Positions 10,291-22,899 of a DNA stretch of 64,000 bases are shown in pieces. Source of the DNA: Punctularia strigosozonata HHB-11173 SS5 (taxonomy: Eukaryota > Basidiomycota > Agaricomycetes > Corticiales > Punctulariaceae); the NCBI RefSeq assembly GCF_000264995.1, contig NW_006767436.1:1390800-1454799 (forward strand). Reading direction: 5' to 3'. Each line of letters opens with the position of its first letter. Positions within the stretch are counted from its first letter, which is position 1. The position numbers and the translations under genes are program-made. The notes beneath the pieces were generated by a model. The model was given only the letters and a program-made list of their open reading frames with translations. It ran no database searches and was not told where the DNA came from.

Positions 10291-12528
10291 GTCCGATGAC
10301 TGTAAGATGTTGTGTCGAGGAAACGAAACGAGTTTGAGTTGACAATAAACGGCAGAATGAAGATGCCGGATACCGAGCCTGGGAATGTCGGGAAACACGT
10401 ACGGGCTTTGTGGCGTTGCGGTTTCTCACTCTTACTCGTCCTTCTCGGCGAGTTCTTCACCAACCCTGCCGCTCATGACGAACTATGAGCTGGGCCCAAC
10501 ACCCCAAAAACTTTTGTCCGCGGAACTGAGATATTCGTCCGACAACTTTCCCTCGAAGGTTCTCCGCACAGTCTTTAATTAGAGAACAGCGCTGGGATGC
10601 ATGATCCTTGAAAGCGTTAACGTGACAATGCTGCCGTGTCGGCATGCACTTGGAATGTTATCGGTGAGGACATATTCTCGATCTCCTACTTCTAGTGGTT
10701 CATTTGACCCTTTAGTCCTCAGTTACGCAGAGAACCGCTGTAGTGCCGCATGCATCGCCTTAAGGGTAGCTTTTGGAGCTCTCTGCACCAGTAATACACT
10801 GCTGTATGGGAAGCTTGATCTAGACACTCCCTTATCTTTGCATCTCTTCCGTGATTCGGCACTTGTACGTCCATGCTTCCGTAACATTAGGTAACATTCC
10901 CAAGTGGATCGCCATAGTCACTGCAAGAAGATCCGAACCCGCCGACACACTCCACGTCCCACGGCTGCTGACTGACTGTCGATGGAAGCGCGTGTCTGTA
11001 TACTGGAGCTCATTCATTGTAACGGCAACTTACGTTGTCGAGGAAATCGTTTCGCTGCGTCTGTTTCAAAGCGGTCTTCGCTGCTCGTGGTCTAATCGAC
11101 AGCAGCGCAGAAATCCCGCCACGGTAATTGGATTTGCCACGCGATCTACGCATTGCGATGCTTTGCCGCTCGAGCTCACCCGCAGAGGCAGCTCAACAGC
11201 CCGACACCACGCCACCGTCAGCTGTATCTCACCGCGGATCGATCCGTGGAATGCTGGTGGGCCAAGAACTTATCTCGCGGTGGACCTCATGCTCGTCGGG
11301 GCCGGCTCATGATCAAGGCGCTCTTGCTTTAGAGCGAGCTATGCATCACTGATGGAGGGGATACCGGCGTTACTATTCGCTCCTTCTCACACTCGCTTTT
11401 CAGTTACGCTGAGCGGACGTGTTACCGCTTTTGTGGACGGAACTCATGACCTGCCGCAACGGACCAATCCTGGGATTGCAGGTGGCATGATCGGCAAAAC
11501 GCCTGAGTATGACCATCCACTGAAGTCTGTAACCGTATACCGACTGTTTTCCGCGCAGAAATCCGTTTTCTCAAGGTCCTTCCGAGTTTTTAATGGCAAA
11601 GATTCATCTCGGCCGTCCGCACTCCGTGTCTGCGAACACAGTGGCAGAAGCTGGTCGAAGGTGTGACCAAGCCCGAATTTGAAGGGGAGAGATAAACAGG
11701 GTCTGCTGACTATATTATGTATGCACCCGTCCATATTGGACGCGCTCTGCAATAAGCCATTTCGGTACCGTAAACCCATATTGCCCACGGCCATCGTCGT
11801 CGGCGGTGCTAATAGTGTTTTGCAGCACCAGTAGTGGTTCACAAGGGCGAATATACTCCGCATTAATTCGCGCTGATGCACGCTCAGGCGATGCAGATGA
11901 CGACGAAATGCGGTCGGGTAGGCTTTCCACGGGCATCTGCACGATGCTCTGGACCCCGCAGGCTGTCTTTGCGGGGATGCCCGAGTCCAAATGTTTTAAT
12001 CAAAAACCACCGCAACGCACCATTCAGTCCGGATTTTCAATTTGTTGGCTAGCAATCAGGATATGCAAGTTTCAACGCACGGCTATGCGTCTGTTCTGGA
12101 TTCAGATCGACCACGACCGGCAGACCAGAATCACTGGAATTCGGGACCTGACCCACCATCGAATCCATTTGACCTGCGGGGATCAAGATGCCCGGATGTT
12201 GAGGGCATACGCTCGATATAACGCAGTCTTTGCCAGCGGATCCAGGTTGATGGTCTCTGTTTTCCTTGCGAGCTGTGACAAACGATCGTTGTGTTTGCAT
12301 ATATAATTTGCACAGGCTGGACCGCGTTCACGTAACTAAAGCATACCTTAACATGTCCCTTGAACGGTTTGTCAATTTCAATGCAATACTACATCGTCTT
12401 TGGCAGCAACAAGGCGATCTAGCTGCCGCAGATATGTCTGTATCCCACACGCCACGGAAACCTGAGGGCCCCGTCTTATTCGAGTACGCGGAGACCGTCG
12501 CGGCGGGGTCCGGCCTGCAACGGATTTA
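10291..12528. other. 2.2 kb stretch without a recognisable gene
   Basis: This lies upstream of the methyltransferase gene and downstream of the Rdx-like gene, both on the minus strand. Open frames of 60-165 codons occur on both strands but overlap each other. They show no family motif and no splice-linked continuation that I could find. No transposase, reverse transcriptase or tRNA-like fold was recognised. Part of it must be the methyltransferase promoter. The rest could be decayed sequence or a non-coding transcript. Confidence 0.45.
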
Positions 12529-13318
12529 TCATTTGTCCGAGTGGCCGAGCGATTTTCCGGGCAGAATATGATCACGAATACGTTGTTTCTGAAAGATGCG
12601 CACCACGTCAGCTGGACTGATCCAAGGGTGGGGGTCAGGTCGAAGGAGCTTATTTGGTGAAGGGAAAGCGCATGGTCCATCAGCGTGGGCGACTCACGAG
12701 TACTTTCAGCTCTGGGAATCCTCCTTCAACCTTGCGATCCCAGACGAGGTGCACGCCGGGCCCATAGGTGGCGTTGGTGCCTCCAGGCTTAGGGACTTCT
12801 TGTGAGTCGTCGGGGGAGGTGACGTCAGTGGCTGCTTTCCCTGTAAACAGCCAAACCCGGAAACGGCCTGCAGTCTCATCGGCGGTGTGAGGCACGACGG
12901 TCACGGATTTTATCGAAGGAGGAGCAAATGTCAACATGAGCTCAGTCGATACCCACTGAGCCCGATGCATCCTGGTCGCACGGTGTCAATATTCGTGGTA
13001 CACGGACATGACGTATCGTCAGAAATAAAGCAACGCAGGGATCCACAAATCACGAACCAGCGGCACTAGCTCATGCGAACTTGGTGAGACATAATAAGAG
13101 TATAACCTAGGAGAACGTACTCTGTCGCAGAATTCAATGATTATAGATGGCGTCTGTAGCCGAGTAGGTGGTATGAAGGTAGTCGGATCCAGAGGATCAT
13201 GAGCTCGAGTTTTCGTCGGATCGTCACCAGAAGACAAGATCGGCGTTTGGGTGCAATCGTTGTCCTCTGTCCCTCCGAATGACACGCAGTCTCGACAGCT
13301 TGCGTTGTGTCCAGCCAT
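12529..13318 (-). CDS. Rdx family (selenoprotein W-like) protein
   Basis: Four exons (13318-13121, 13065-13058, 12971-12698, 12588-12529) give about 179 residues. After a ~60-residue variable N terminus comes the thioredoxin-like Rdx core. This runs from the strand IIIEFCDRCRW with its CxxC motif, through HRAQWVSTELMLTF, RFRVWLF and LVWDRKVEGGFPELKVL, to the ending KQRIRDHILPGKSLGHSD. Selenoprotein W relatives are small redox proteins; in fungi a Cys replaces selenocysteine, as here. The second exon is only 8 nt (13058-13065). It supplies CR and two bases of W, completing CDRCRW, so without it the CxxC motif is lost. The gene is head to head with the CLASP gene, 176 bp apart. Confidence 0.88.
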
Positions 13319-13494
13319 TGCGAAATCTCGGTTGCCGCTCGCCGCGCGGAGCACGGAAACTTGCGAGAGATGATCGGCACAGCCACTCGTCTCGGCGTCC
13401 AAGATCATCCTCGTCAACCGTGGGCCGTGGCTGAGTGGGAGGGGGACCGGCCTCGTCTGCTATACTTGACCGTCGCGGTTACAAAATATTCATC
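13319..13494. promoter_or_regulatory. Shared divergent promoter region, Rdx-like / CLASP
   Basis: A 176 bp interval between divergent start codons. No core promoter motif was identified with confidence. Confidence 0.5.
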
Positions 13495-16400
13495 ATGAAC
13501 GACAAAATTGACAAGCTGGTGACTCAACTCAAAGCAGCAGGTGAGGAACCGATGGCTTCCGACCCGCGAAGAGCTCACCTCGCCGTTTCTGTGCAGACGT
13601 AGATGCGCGTGTCGACGCAGCAAGTAAGCTTCAGGCCGAGTTCGAAGCGGGAACTGAGGTACGCTCAAGCTGTGTATGCTTGTGCTAATGCCGACGCGTA
13701 TGGACCACAGATACACGACCCGGAAACGCTCATCAACAATTTCAAGATATGCCTCCGCACCGCGAATCAACACCTCCAAACTGCCATTCTATCCGCTTTG
13801 CCACCCCTGCTTCCGTTGCTGGTCACTCGTCGGCTGGGTAATACTGGCTCCACCGCGTCCTTAGGCGCTTCGACGTCGTCTGCTGCATCCGCAAGCCCTG
13901 CCTTCGTGGACCCCGTCACCTTGCGACAAGTCCTGAACGCGCTTTTGGCGAGCGGAGGAGCTATTGATAGACTTGGCGACGCGCGCGAGAAAGCACGAGA
14001 GAAAGCTTCAGAGACCATTGTTATTCTCGGCGGATTTGCTTTCCGCTGTGGCGCGACGGGGAACGCGTTGTCAAGGTCGAGGGATTCGAAGGGCCCGGAA
14101 ACCCCTCTTATGATGTTTGAACGCCTGCTACGAGAAGTTGGCCTTTCTAGTAAGGTCTGGCGAGTGCGCGAGCAGGTGCGTACTTCCCATTCCATGTCGT
14201 TTGAACTGCACTAACTTCAATCGCCCATCCCAGTCCATGCTAGTCCTTGTTCGCATTCGTCGCGCGCATCACATGTTTCCCATCCGGCCATACCTTCCAC
14301 TGCTCATCTCCGCTCTGGAAGACACAGATAGCACCGTTCGAGAATGCGCACGCCAGTCCGTTGTGGAATTGTTCACAGGCCCGGGCATCACTGACGCAGC
14401 GCGGACCGACCTGAAGAAGGAGATGACAAAGAAGAACGTGCGCAAACAGATTGCTGAATCGGTACTGCAGCGAGTATTGTCAGGCTCCACGAGCGAAAGA
14501 GCCGTCACGCCTCATAGCGATCGCGGCGGGTCAGATACCGGCTCAGATCCGCACCCCGCCAAAGATTATGTCCCTCCAAGCATGCGCTTGGTGGGAGTTT
14601 CAAACGGCCGGCCAACAAGTGCGTCGTCCAATAGGCCTGCTCCTATCGGACGGACAGTCAGTCAACCAGCAGTGCGGCCACAAAGCCGTGCTGCCCCCGG
14701 CCCACCAGCTGTTCCCACTCCCGCCGCGAGCGAGCCGGTGCAAACATCCTCAGGGTCCGAGGTTCCAGTTGTCTATGTGAGGTTTTCCCATATCCCGCAT
14801 TCGCTCGTGTTATTTACACTCGCCAGATTGCATCAAGCAAGGACCTAGAAACCGAACTCACCTCTATGTTATCCGCTTTTGAGGGCAAGGAAACCGAACA
14901 TAACTGGGCACCCCGGGAACGCGCTATCATTCGCATACGCGGTATGCTCAAGGGCGACGTCCACCTTCGCTACGCGGAGACGTTCTTGGCTCATCTCAAG
15001 AGCATCATCGATGCTTCGTTCAAGACGGTGAGCATGTAAAGCATTGCAGCGTCATTTCTGCATCTAATGAGTCATCCGTTAGCTGGCAAGCCTGCGTACA
15101 ACCGTGGCATCACATACCTGCTCGCTATATAGCGAATTGGCTCTAAAGCTCGAGACGACGCTCGATCCGTACTGTGAACCATTGTATACCCATCTTTCTC
15201 CTATGGCGGGATTTACCAAGAAGATCGCTGCACAACAATCACAGACGGCCTTTTCCACCATCATCTCCCACACGTCAGCTCATCCTCGCACACTCATACC
15301 CCTCCTTTTGCACATGATGCAGGACAAGAACACACAAACAAGGTCATACGCTGTAGCCCACGTCAAGACATACATTGAAGTACATGGGTCCCGGTCCAAA
15401 CACACCGTGGAAGCAGCTGGTGGACACGAAGTGCTGGAAAAATGCGTACGTCGGGCGCTTGCAGACCCCAACGTAGGTGTGCGGGAATCCGCGAGGATCT
15501 GTTTCTGGACCTTCGAGAACACATGGAACGACCGGGCTGCTGCCATCATGCGCTCGTTGGACACGATAGCACAGAAGCAACTACACAAGGCCTGCCCAAA
15601 CCCTGAAGGCAAAGCCGTGCTAGTGCCTGCTTCAACACCGCCCCCCGCCAAGAAGAGCAGCCTAGCGGCCGCCATCGCTGCGAGCAGGGCGAAGGCGAAG
15701 GCCATTGCAAACGCCCCGCCCACGCTGATGCACCAGGCAACGTCCGCATCGCATGCGATGCGAGCCACCTCGCCCCCTCTGAGGCGGGCGGATTCACCAT
15801 CATTGTCCAACGAGAGCGCCGGTTCTCCACGAAGGTCGTCCGGACTCATGCGATCGCCTGGCGCAGGCTCAAGCCAGTCGCCCCCGCGAGCTCGTGTCGC
15901 ATCTGCTTCGACGCGGACCATGAGTGGGCCCATTCCCTTGGACCACTCTCGATCCGCTTCGGGGATTTCGGTTCGCAGCCCGTCCTCACCTCCTGTAGAC
16001 ACCACGACAAGATCACCACGGAGGACGTCATCCGCCATGACAAGTCCAGATCGGACTTTGCAGACAGCCGCTCAGACAGCGTTGCCCCCATCTCCTCCGA
16101 ATAAAACGTTGCTGAAGATGCCCGCTCGCACGCCTCCAAGGCCCTCCATATCCACGAGCATGTCGGCACCGTCGGGAATGTCCCTTGCATTCGGGGCAGG
16201 GATGGAGGAATCCTTGCTGATGGCCACGAAGATTCCGATCCCCGAAGACGAGATGGAAGACTTGGAGGACCCGACGCTGTCCACACCGCAACAGGCCCGA
16301 CACCCACACCCTCCTTCAGCGCCGAGTTCGCAAGCGTTGTCATTATCTCCGCCCTCGGATGGCTCTCTCCGACCGTTGTTTGCCCATAGCCCGTCCGGAG

Positions 16401-17981
16401 GATTGGTACGCGTTCTTTCAGAACCGGTTGTCGAGGACGCTTTGCGCGCAAGGGCTGAGCAAGCAGAAAGTGCTGCGGAGAGGCTGCTGGAACTGGTGGA
16501 ACCTGAGGAGGATGGACCTCATGCTTTCACCATCCCCCAGTCATTGCTCAATGGCTCCGCCACCCCGAAATTGAAGCAGGCTCCTGGCATACCCGGGCTC
16601 CCGCGAGTCGCTGCGCCTTTTACCCCGCTTAATCGTGCAGCGTCTATCATGAAGCAAGCAGCTATGTTTCAGGACAGTCCTGCGCAGAACGGGCACTCTC
16701 AGCCTCTACTCTTTAACGTTCTTGATGAGAGAAAACACGAGACAAGTTGGTGGCTCAAGCGGATGTCTTGTGAGTGCTATATCTTGGGTGTTGAGATGCC
16801 TTCGGTTACTCAGATACTGTAGTGATCCAACATGGGACGCCGTTGAAAGCTGTCGAGACTGATGACCGCATACATGAGCTCACTCGATATATATCGGCTC
16901 TCGAGGAAGGCGAGGCGGACATCGCCGTACTTCAGAAGCTTGCTCTACTCTCTGTCGAGAACCCGTGCTCTGACTCCATGTCGCCTGTCACATCTACTGG
17001 CTCCCTGGTGGATCCCATGAGCCCTTCACCGTTCATGGGCAGCTCACGCTCGTTACCATCACTTTTCATAGATATGTGGAGTAAGGGTAAGAACTTTGAC
17101 CGGCTTTTCAGAGCCCTTATGAACTATCTGGAGTCAAAGCCATCGAAGGCAGGTTCGCTCCATCTCCGTCGTTATATCGTATTGACGAGGAAGATGCCGT
17201 CTACAGGGGGAATCAGAGCTTGAATATGCGTTGATTGTTGTTTACGAGTTGCTTGAACACCAAACGTCTCTCTTAGATGGATATGAATCGGACCTTTTCA
17301 CGGCATTGCTTCGCGTCCGATATTGCAACAAGCTGAATGTGGGGCACAATTTGTCTTGTCGTGTTCACATGTTCGGAAGCGCTTACACGGTCCCTATCTG
17401 CAGGTATTAGAAGCAACCAACGCCGTTCGAGATGCGCTCGCGAGCCGCACTGAACCCGTCTACGGCTTGACCACGATACATGCTAGCCTCCGAGCGTTCC
17501 AAGCGGAACCTGTTCCCGCCGGTTCCGCGCCTGAGGTGAAAGCAAGCACATACGCGTTCGGGCTTATGGCTTTGAGTAAATTCATCGTCCGTTTACCAGC
17601 GGAGGTCCTTGAGGAGGAGCTGCCGCGACTCAAGAATACTCTCATTTCTGTGCGTCCATCCTCCATTCATTACTCGAGTTCGTATAACACGGAACTTCGC
17701 AGGCATTGAGTGACTCATCATCTCTCCTGGTTCGCGAGTCCGCCGCAGCTTCGATAATCGCCGCGCAGCTCGTCTTGCGAGACGAAGCCCATCTGTTCAG
17801 CCTTCTTGATGACCTAGCGGACGAGAAGAAGAATCTGTTGACATACCTATTCGACAAGCACGGTGCGCGCGGCGGCGCGGGCTCCAAAGACCCGACGGGA
17901 GCGGACAGGCTCCACAAGGAAATGAGCCGACTGGACACTCGCACAAGCACGCCCCCGCGCACGTCTACTGTAACCGTCTAA
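13495..17981 (+). CDS. CLASP family microtubule-associated protein (Stu1/Cls1-like)
   Basis: Ten exons (13495-13540, 13597-13658, 13711-14175, 14234-14776, 14827-15027, 15083-16769, 16823-17152, 17190-17338, 17404-17649, 17703-17981) encode about 1335 residues. Two HEAT-repeat TOG-like arrays are visible. One is near the N terminus ([18 protein letters not shown], then [16 protein letters not shown]). The second starts near [15 protein letters not shown] and contains [17 protein letters not shown] and [19 protein letters not shown] long Ser/Pro/Arg-rich linker, typical of the microtubule-lattice binding region, follows. The C-terminal helical domain contains [20 protein letters not shown] and [12 protein letters not shown]. 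CLASPs stabilise microtubule plus ends and spindle microtubules. The junction at 17152/17190 needs a 37 nt intron; the alternative is one missing G in the run at 17206-17210. Confidence 0.88.
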
Positions 17982-18206
17982 GTCTACTCATGACGCTTTG
18001 CTGCGGTCTCTATATCGTTGTCGTTGTTCTTGATACCATTACCTTATTGTATGTTTCATGGTTATAGATCATTTATCCGATAGTAGGTGGGGATGCGTGA
18101 CGTTCCAATAATGAACTAGGCGGGTACAACAATCGGAGCGAACGATCCCGTGAGCTGGGAAATAAGAGCATCATAAGCTAGTACAGCCAGGTCCTAGTCC
18201 CACTTC

Positions 18207-20897
18207 TCAATGACACCATACGTTAACGTGTCCGTCCGCGCCAGCGCTCACAAGCCAGGGTTGCCGGGCACACCATTTTATCTGTAGGACACCCAGCCCC
18301 TCTTTGATGTCATGACCACGCAAAATTTTGAGAGGGACAATGAGAGGATCTGTCATCAAATCGTTATATACCCGCGCATGGAAGACTTGTATTGAGCCAT
18401 CGTCGGATGCAGATGCGAATAACGGATATGTCGGATGGAAGTGTAGGGATCGCAAGGCGCGCGAATGGTACCTGAAATCAAGAATGATGAATTTCCTTTC
18501 AGATATGCAACGTGCGTGCGGAGCCTTCCTTACCTCAGCACCTTGTAAGGCTTTTCGCTGAGCTCCAGATCAAACCAGCAGAGCTTGCGGTCGTAGCCTC
18601 CTACAATGAGATGGTCTCCCGATGGGTGAACGTCCATGGAGGATATCCAACGTATGCCCGGCTGTAGGGTCTTGACCAATTTCTGCTCAGCGAGATTGTA
18701 CAGCCGCACGTATCTCTGCGTCTGTGTGCGAGTACTGATAAGTTGCATGATCCGAGGAGAAGCAGGCGGGATACAGACCGCTACGAAGAAGTTTGGTTTG
18801 GTGGGATGGAAAAGAACCGCTTGTACGATGCCCCGGACCTTCTTGAACGGCGCCTGCGAATGTCTCCGCGAAAGCTGGTGTATCCATACACTTGCTTGCT
18901 GTTCCGTGCTTGCTGGGGGCGATCCTCAGTCGCAAGGCAATGCCGATTGGAAGTACAGCACTCACAGACGGTGGCAAGGTAGTCCCCTCGTCGATGCCAT
19001 GTAATCTGTCGACACACACCTGAAGAGGCCGGTAGCTGGACAGTCAAGATGGGCTTCTCGACGGTATGCACAGACGCCGCGGTGGATGTCCACTTGACCG
19101 GAGACGGGGTATCGCCGGCGCTCGGTAAGGTGGCCGGTGCCAGCAGTGTTTTCGTCGTTTCCAGGAGAGCCGCTGGCAGGTTTGGTGGTATGACGAACTC
19201 TAGTGTGTCCTCTCTGAAAGGATTGTCAGTTTCCCAGAAGGCAAGGATGTGTAAGGGTGCACATACAGGCCTACTACGAAGAAGGACACATCGGTCCGTG
19301 GACACCACTCCAGGGCGCCGATCTTCCCTGCAAATTTCCATCGCTTGACCTCCCGACCAACGATGACCTCGAACAGGCTCACTACGCCGCTTTCGTCCCC
19401 ACTGACAACCCACGCGCCATCGGGGCTAACGCTGACAGCTCTTGTTCGGACGCCCTGATGAGATACCCGCAGGGCACGATAGTTAGGGAAGGGCTTCAAG
19501 CTGTTCGGACTGGGCAGCTTGGGCACGAGACTCTCCGGATCGATCTGCAGCTTCTTCCTCTGTATCCGTGGTGCGAGGTAGAGATCCAGCTGACGGTTGA
19601 AGCGCTCCTGGATGAACCGGTCGTATCCGGGTACGAGACGCAGCGCACCATATTTCTGAGGCAGGAAATCGCGCTCGCGGTCCTCCTTGTCCGTGTTCTC
19701 CCACTCGGCCCGCTCGGCATCGGTAGGTAGGTACTCCTCCGGGGGGTTGTAAGATTCGGCATGGGTGGGTAAGCTGGGTTTCGGGGCGGGGAGCGGCGGT
19801 GGGGCGGCGGAGTCAGTTGTCTCGTTCCAGATGGCGTAGAATTGCGGTTTGTTGTCGGCAGTCTTGGGCTTCGAAGGTACAATACGTCCTTGACGAATGG
19901 CTCGGACGATTTTCATGATCTGAATCAGGTTTTGAGCGGTCATACACGCTTTCGGCTGCATTGCAACATACCTTCTGTTTTTCCCATTTACTGCGCACCC
20001 ATCTGCGCTTCGGCTCAGGGGCAGCTGATAACGGCATTATTTCCTCTTTACCCTTTCCTGTGAACCATTCGACAGTGGGCTCGTAGGGATTGTAGTCTCC
20101 GTCAGGGTTTTCGCCCTGCTGAAGCCGTCTTATGATGTCCAGCTCCTCGGAAGTCAAGGGTTTGTCCGTCTGGGCTTTCTTATCAAACGCGGAAGTCCTG
20201 AAAGCATCGGCTTGAGCTTAATGATATCGAAATATAGAAGCAATGGAAATATTCACCAAGCAGTTGGGTCTTCGACCGTCTCCAGGAACTTGTCTAGTTC
20301 ATCCCCTCGAGCTGGCCGGAACACTTTCTTTCCGTTCATGTCATAGCCAATGTGCGGCATGTCATCGTACCAGTGCATGGGTATCTTGCCGACACGATTG
20401 GGGTCCTACATTATATGCATGAAGCAGCATAGAAGGACGTGTCGAGAAAAACAGCTCACATCCTCCGTAGACGAGTCGGAGTCGTAGTCTGGCTCAATGT
20501 CGGGATAGATACGTTTCGGTTGACCGGTTATATCGGACACGATTACTTTTGATTTTGGAAAGACGCGTAGAGAGTCGGCATCGTCGTCCTCAGAGACTGC
20601 TGTCCCGGAATCCTCGTCGTCCTGGTCCTGATCGTCCTCGTCGTCCTCGTCGTCCTCGTCGTCCTCTTCATCCTGATCGTCCCCGTCCTCTTCGTCATCC
20701 TCGTCTTCGCTCTCCGTAACAAGTTCAGGGAACTCCTCGACGCTCCCATCAGAATCCGAGCCTGCCTGGTCCTCTTCCTCGTCGCTGAGCATCTCTAGGC
20801 CGGCATGTTGCGGCAACAGCGATTTCGTGGGTTCAGCGGAGGGTACCTCCACCCGCTTCCGCTTCCGTGCCTCCGATTTGGTGCCCGAGGAAGCCAT
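18207..20897 (-). CDS. ERB1: Ribosome biogenesis protein Erb1 / BOP1
   Basis: Eight exons (20897-20460, 20405-20257, 20197-19972, 19919-19267, 19213-18966, 18912-18779, 18721-18534, 18471-18207) give about 766 residues. A Lys-rich start is followed by a long Asp/Glu tract (about residues 50-105). Next comes the BOP1 N-terminal domain with [32 protein letters not shown] and [18 protein letters not shown]. Seven WD40 repeats make up the C terminus ([53 protein letters not shown]). Erb1 works with Nop7/Pes1 and Ytm1/WDR12 in nucleolar 60S subunit maturation (the PeBoW complex). It is head to head with Arp4, 194 bp apart, and its 3' end faces that of CLASP. Confidence 0.95.
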
Positions 20898-21091
20898 GGT
20901 GGGTAGTTCTGAAGGAATTGCAGATCTCCGGACAGCAGCCGGGAACAATATTTCACGCACTCAACTTTTTCGGAGGATGGCATGGCACTCGGCCATATTC
21001 AGTGTTTCTCACGTGTACATTGCACGCCCGCGTCTTTGCGACGCGTGCGGCCAAGTGAACGCCTCAAAGGCAGCAGCATCCGTGATCCAAC
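20898..21091. promoter_or_regulatory. Shared divergent promoter region, Erb1 / Arp4
   Basis: A 194 bp interval. A CACGTG E-box lies at 21010-21015 and an ACGCGT (MCB-like) hexamer at 21041-21046, on the Arp4-proximal side. The motifs are seen directly; any function is inferred. Confidence 0.5.
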
Positions 21092-22899
21092 ATGGTCCAG
21101 TACGGCGGTGGTCAGTACATCTCTTGATCACATTCTCAGCGTGCTAAACAACCCCCGCAGACGAGGTCTCTGCTGTAGTCCTTGACATCGGCTCGTCCTC
21201 TCTTCGCGCCGGATACGCCGGGGACGACGCACCGAAGGCCATCATACCGACTAGCTATGGGTACCTCCCCACGACCACAGACCACGATGTCGAAATGTCT
21301 AACGGAGATGGAGCCGCCTCCGCCCCTGACCCTACCTTCTCCAAGATCTTTGTCGGACAGCTCGGCCCGTCTGTCTGGCGCCCGGGGATGGAGGTCGGAA
21401 ACCCCCTTGTAGATGGATTGAGTGCGCCGTCTTTCATCACGAACGGACCTCTCATTCATAACAATTTTCCAGTCAAGGATTTCAACCCCATCCCTCATCT
21501 CATCTCGCACGCATTCAAGGATGTCATGCGGTGCGACATTGCGGAGCACCCCGTCCTTGTCACCGAACCCGCATGGAACACGCAGGAGAATCGGGAGCGC
21601 ATGGCCGAGATCATATTCGAGGAGTTCTCCGCGCCCGCATTCTACATTGCCAACACTGGCGTGCTCAACGCGTACGTGCATTCCCGAGCAAGTCCTCATA
21701 TCAGCCTTGTTCATACATGCCCTCTCGGCCAGGTTCGCCGCCGGCAAGGGATCCGCGCTTGTCGTCGATGTGGGCAAGTCTCAAGCGAGCGTGACGCCTG
21801 TGGTGGACGGCTTCGTGCTCCGTAAAGGTCTGCAGGGTGTCGTGGCTAATCGCGCGGTTCATTGACCTGACGGCGTAGCCCTTTCTGACTGAATAGGCAT
21901 GCAACATTCTGCACTACCCCAGCTGGTCCATGCGCATGCGAAGCACATCCTCATCTCCGACATACCCAATGGACGGCCGCCCATACAGCTCTTCCCTCAC
22001 CAGTTGATTTTGAACAAGCAGGTCCGGACTCCTGGCCGTGAATATTTCTCTGTGTTTGGTGTACTTATTCGCGTATAGCCCGTAGAACCTGGAAATGCGC
22101 CACGCTTCACCCTTCGTGAGGACAGAGTAGCCCAAACAACGAGTAGTTGGAAGGCTTGGTACGAAGCCCGCGAGGTCGAGGAATGGATCCAGAGCGTGGC
22201 CGGATGCATGGACCAAGGATGGAATGATCAGTAAGCCATTCTCTAGTCTTGGCACCAGTTCTCCACTCACGAGCGCTCTTCCAGTGCCGCCGCCGCTCGT
22301 CCACCGAGGCAATACGAGTTCCCGACCGGCTTCAGCACGTACTTCGGCGCTGAACGGTTCACCGTTGGCGAAATGTTCTTCAGGCACTCTCCTCAATTGG
22401 CGGTACGTTTCTTTCACCTGGCTCTCTTAAACGACGGCCTGATCATGAGTTTGTCCAGGCCCAGAACCCTAATCTTCCAAAGACGATACCGGCACTCGTG
22501 AGCTCATCTCTCGCCAACTGCGATCCGGACATGCGCCAGATCCTGCTCGCCAACGTCGTCGTCACCGGTGGAGGCAGTTTGTTTGCCGGGTTCAACGAGC
22601 GGCTCACGAACGAGCTGACCACCCACTTTGCCAACGTGAGCATGAAACTTTTCGAATTGCACTGCGCGGGCACCGATTCGAGCCGTCTAGGTCAAAATTC
22701 ATGCACCGGGAAACCCCATTGAGCGCCGCTACGGCGGGTGGCTCGGCGGGAGCATCCTCGCGAGCTTGGGGACCTTCCACCAGCTCTGGATCAGCAAAGA
22801 GGAGTGGCAGGTTCGTCTTCGTCATAGGTAACTTTCACATGTCTGATGAGATAATAACAGGAACACGGGAGGCCCATCGTTGGGCAACGATGCAAATAA
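21092..22899 (+). CDS. ARP4: Actin-related protein 4 (Arp4)
   Basis: Nine exons (21092-21110, 21161-21671, 21733-21827, 21897-22021, 22079-22230, 22285-22402, 22459-22635, 22691-22810, 22861-22899) encode about 451 residues. The start [18 protein letters not shown] is characteristic of Arp4. The actin fold follows: phosphate loop [69 protein letters not shown] and a C terminus ending RPIVGQRCK. An acidic/Ser insertion after the GYLPTT strand is also usual for Arp4. It is a shared nuclear subunit of the INO80, SWR1 and NuA4 chromatin complexes. The first coding exon is 19 nt and the last 39 nt, so both are easy to lose in automatic annotation. Confidence 0.95.

Noticed and set aside
15280-16451. 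Minus-strand frames of 200-252 codons within CLASP
   Set aside because: They are antisense to the conserved HEAT and linker exon, with no motif of their own.
20595-20710. Tandem-repeat-like run of GTCCTC units
   Set aside because: It encodes the Asp/Glu tract of Erb1 on the minus strand, a normal feature of that family.
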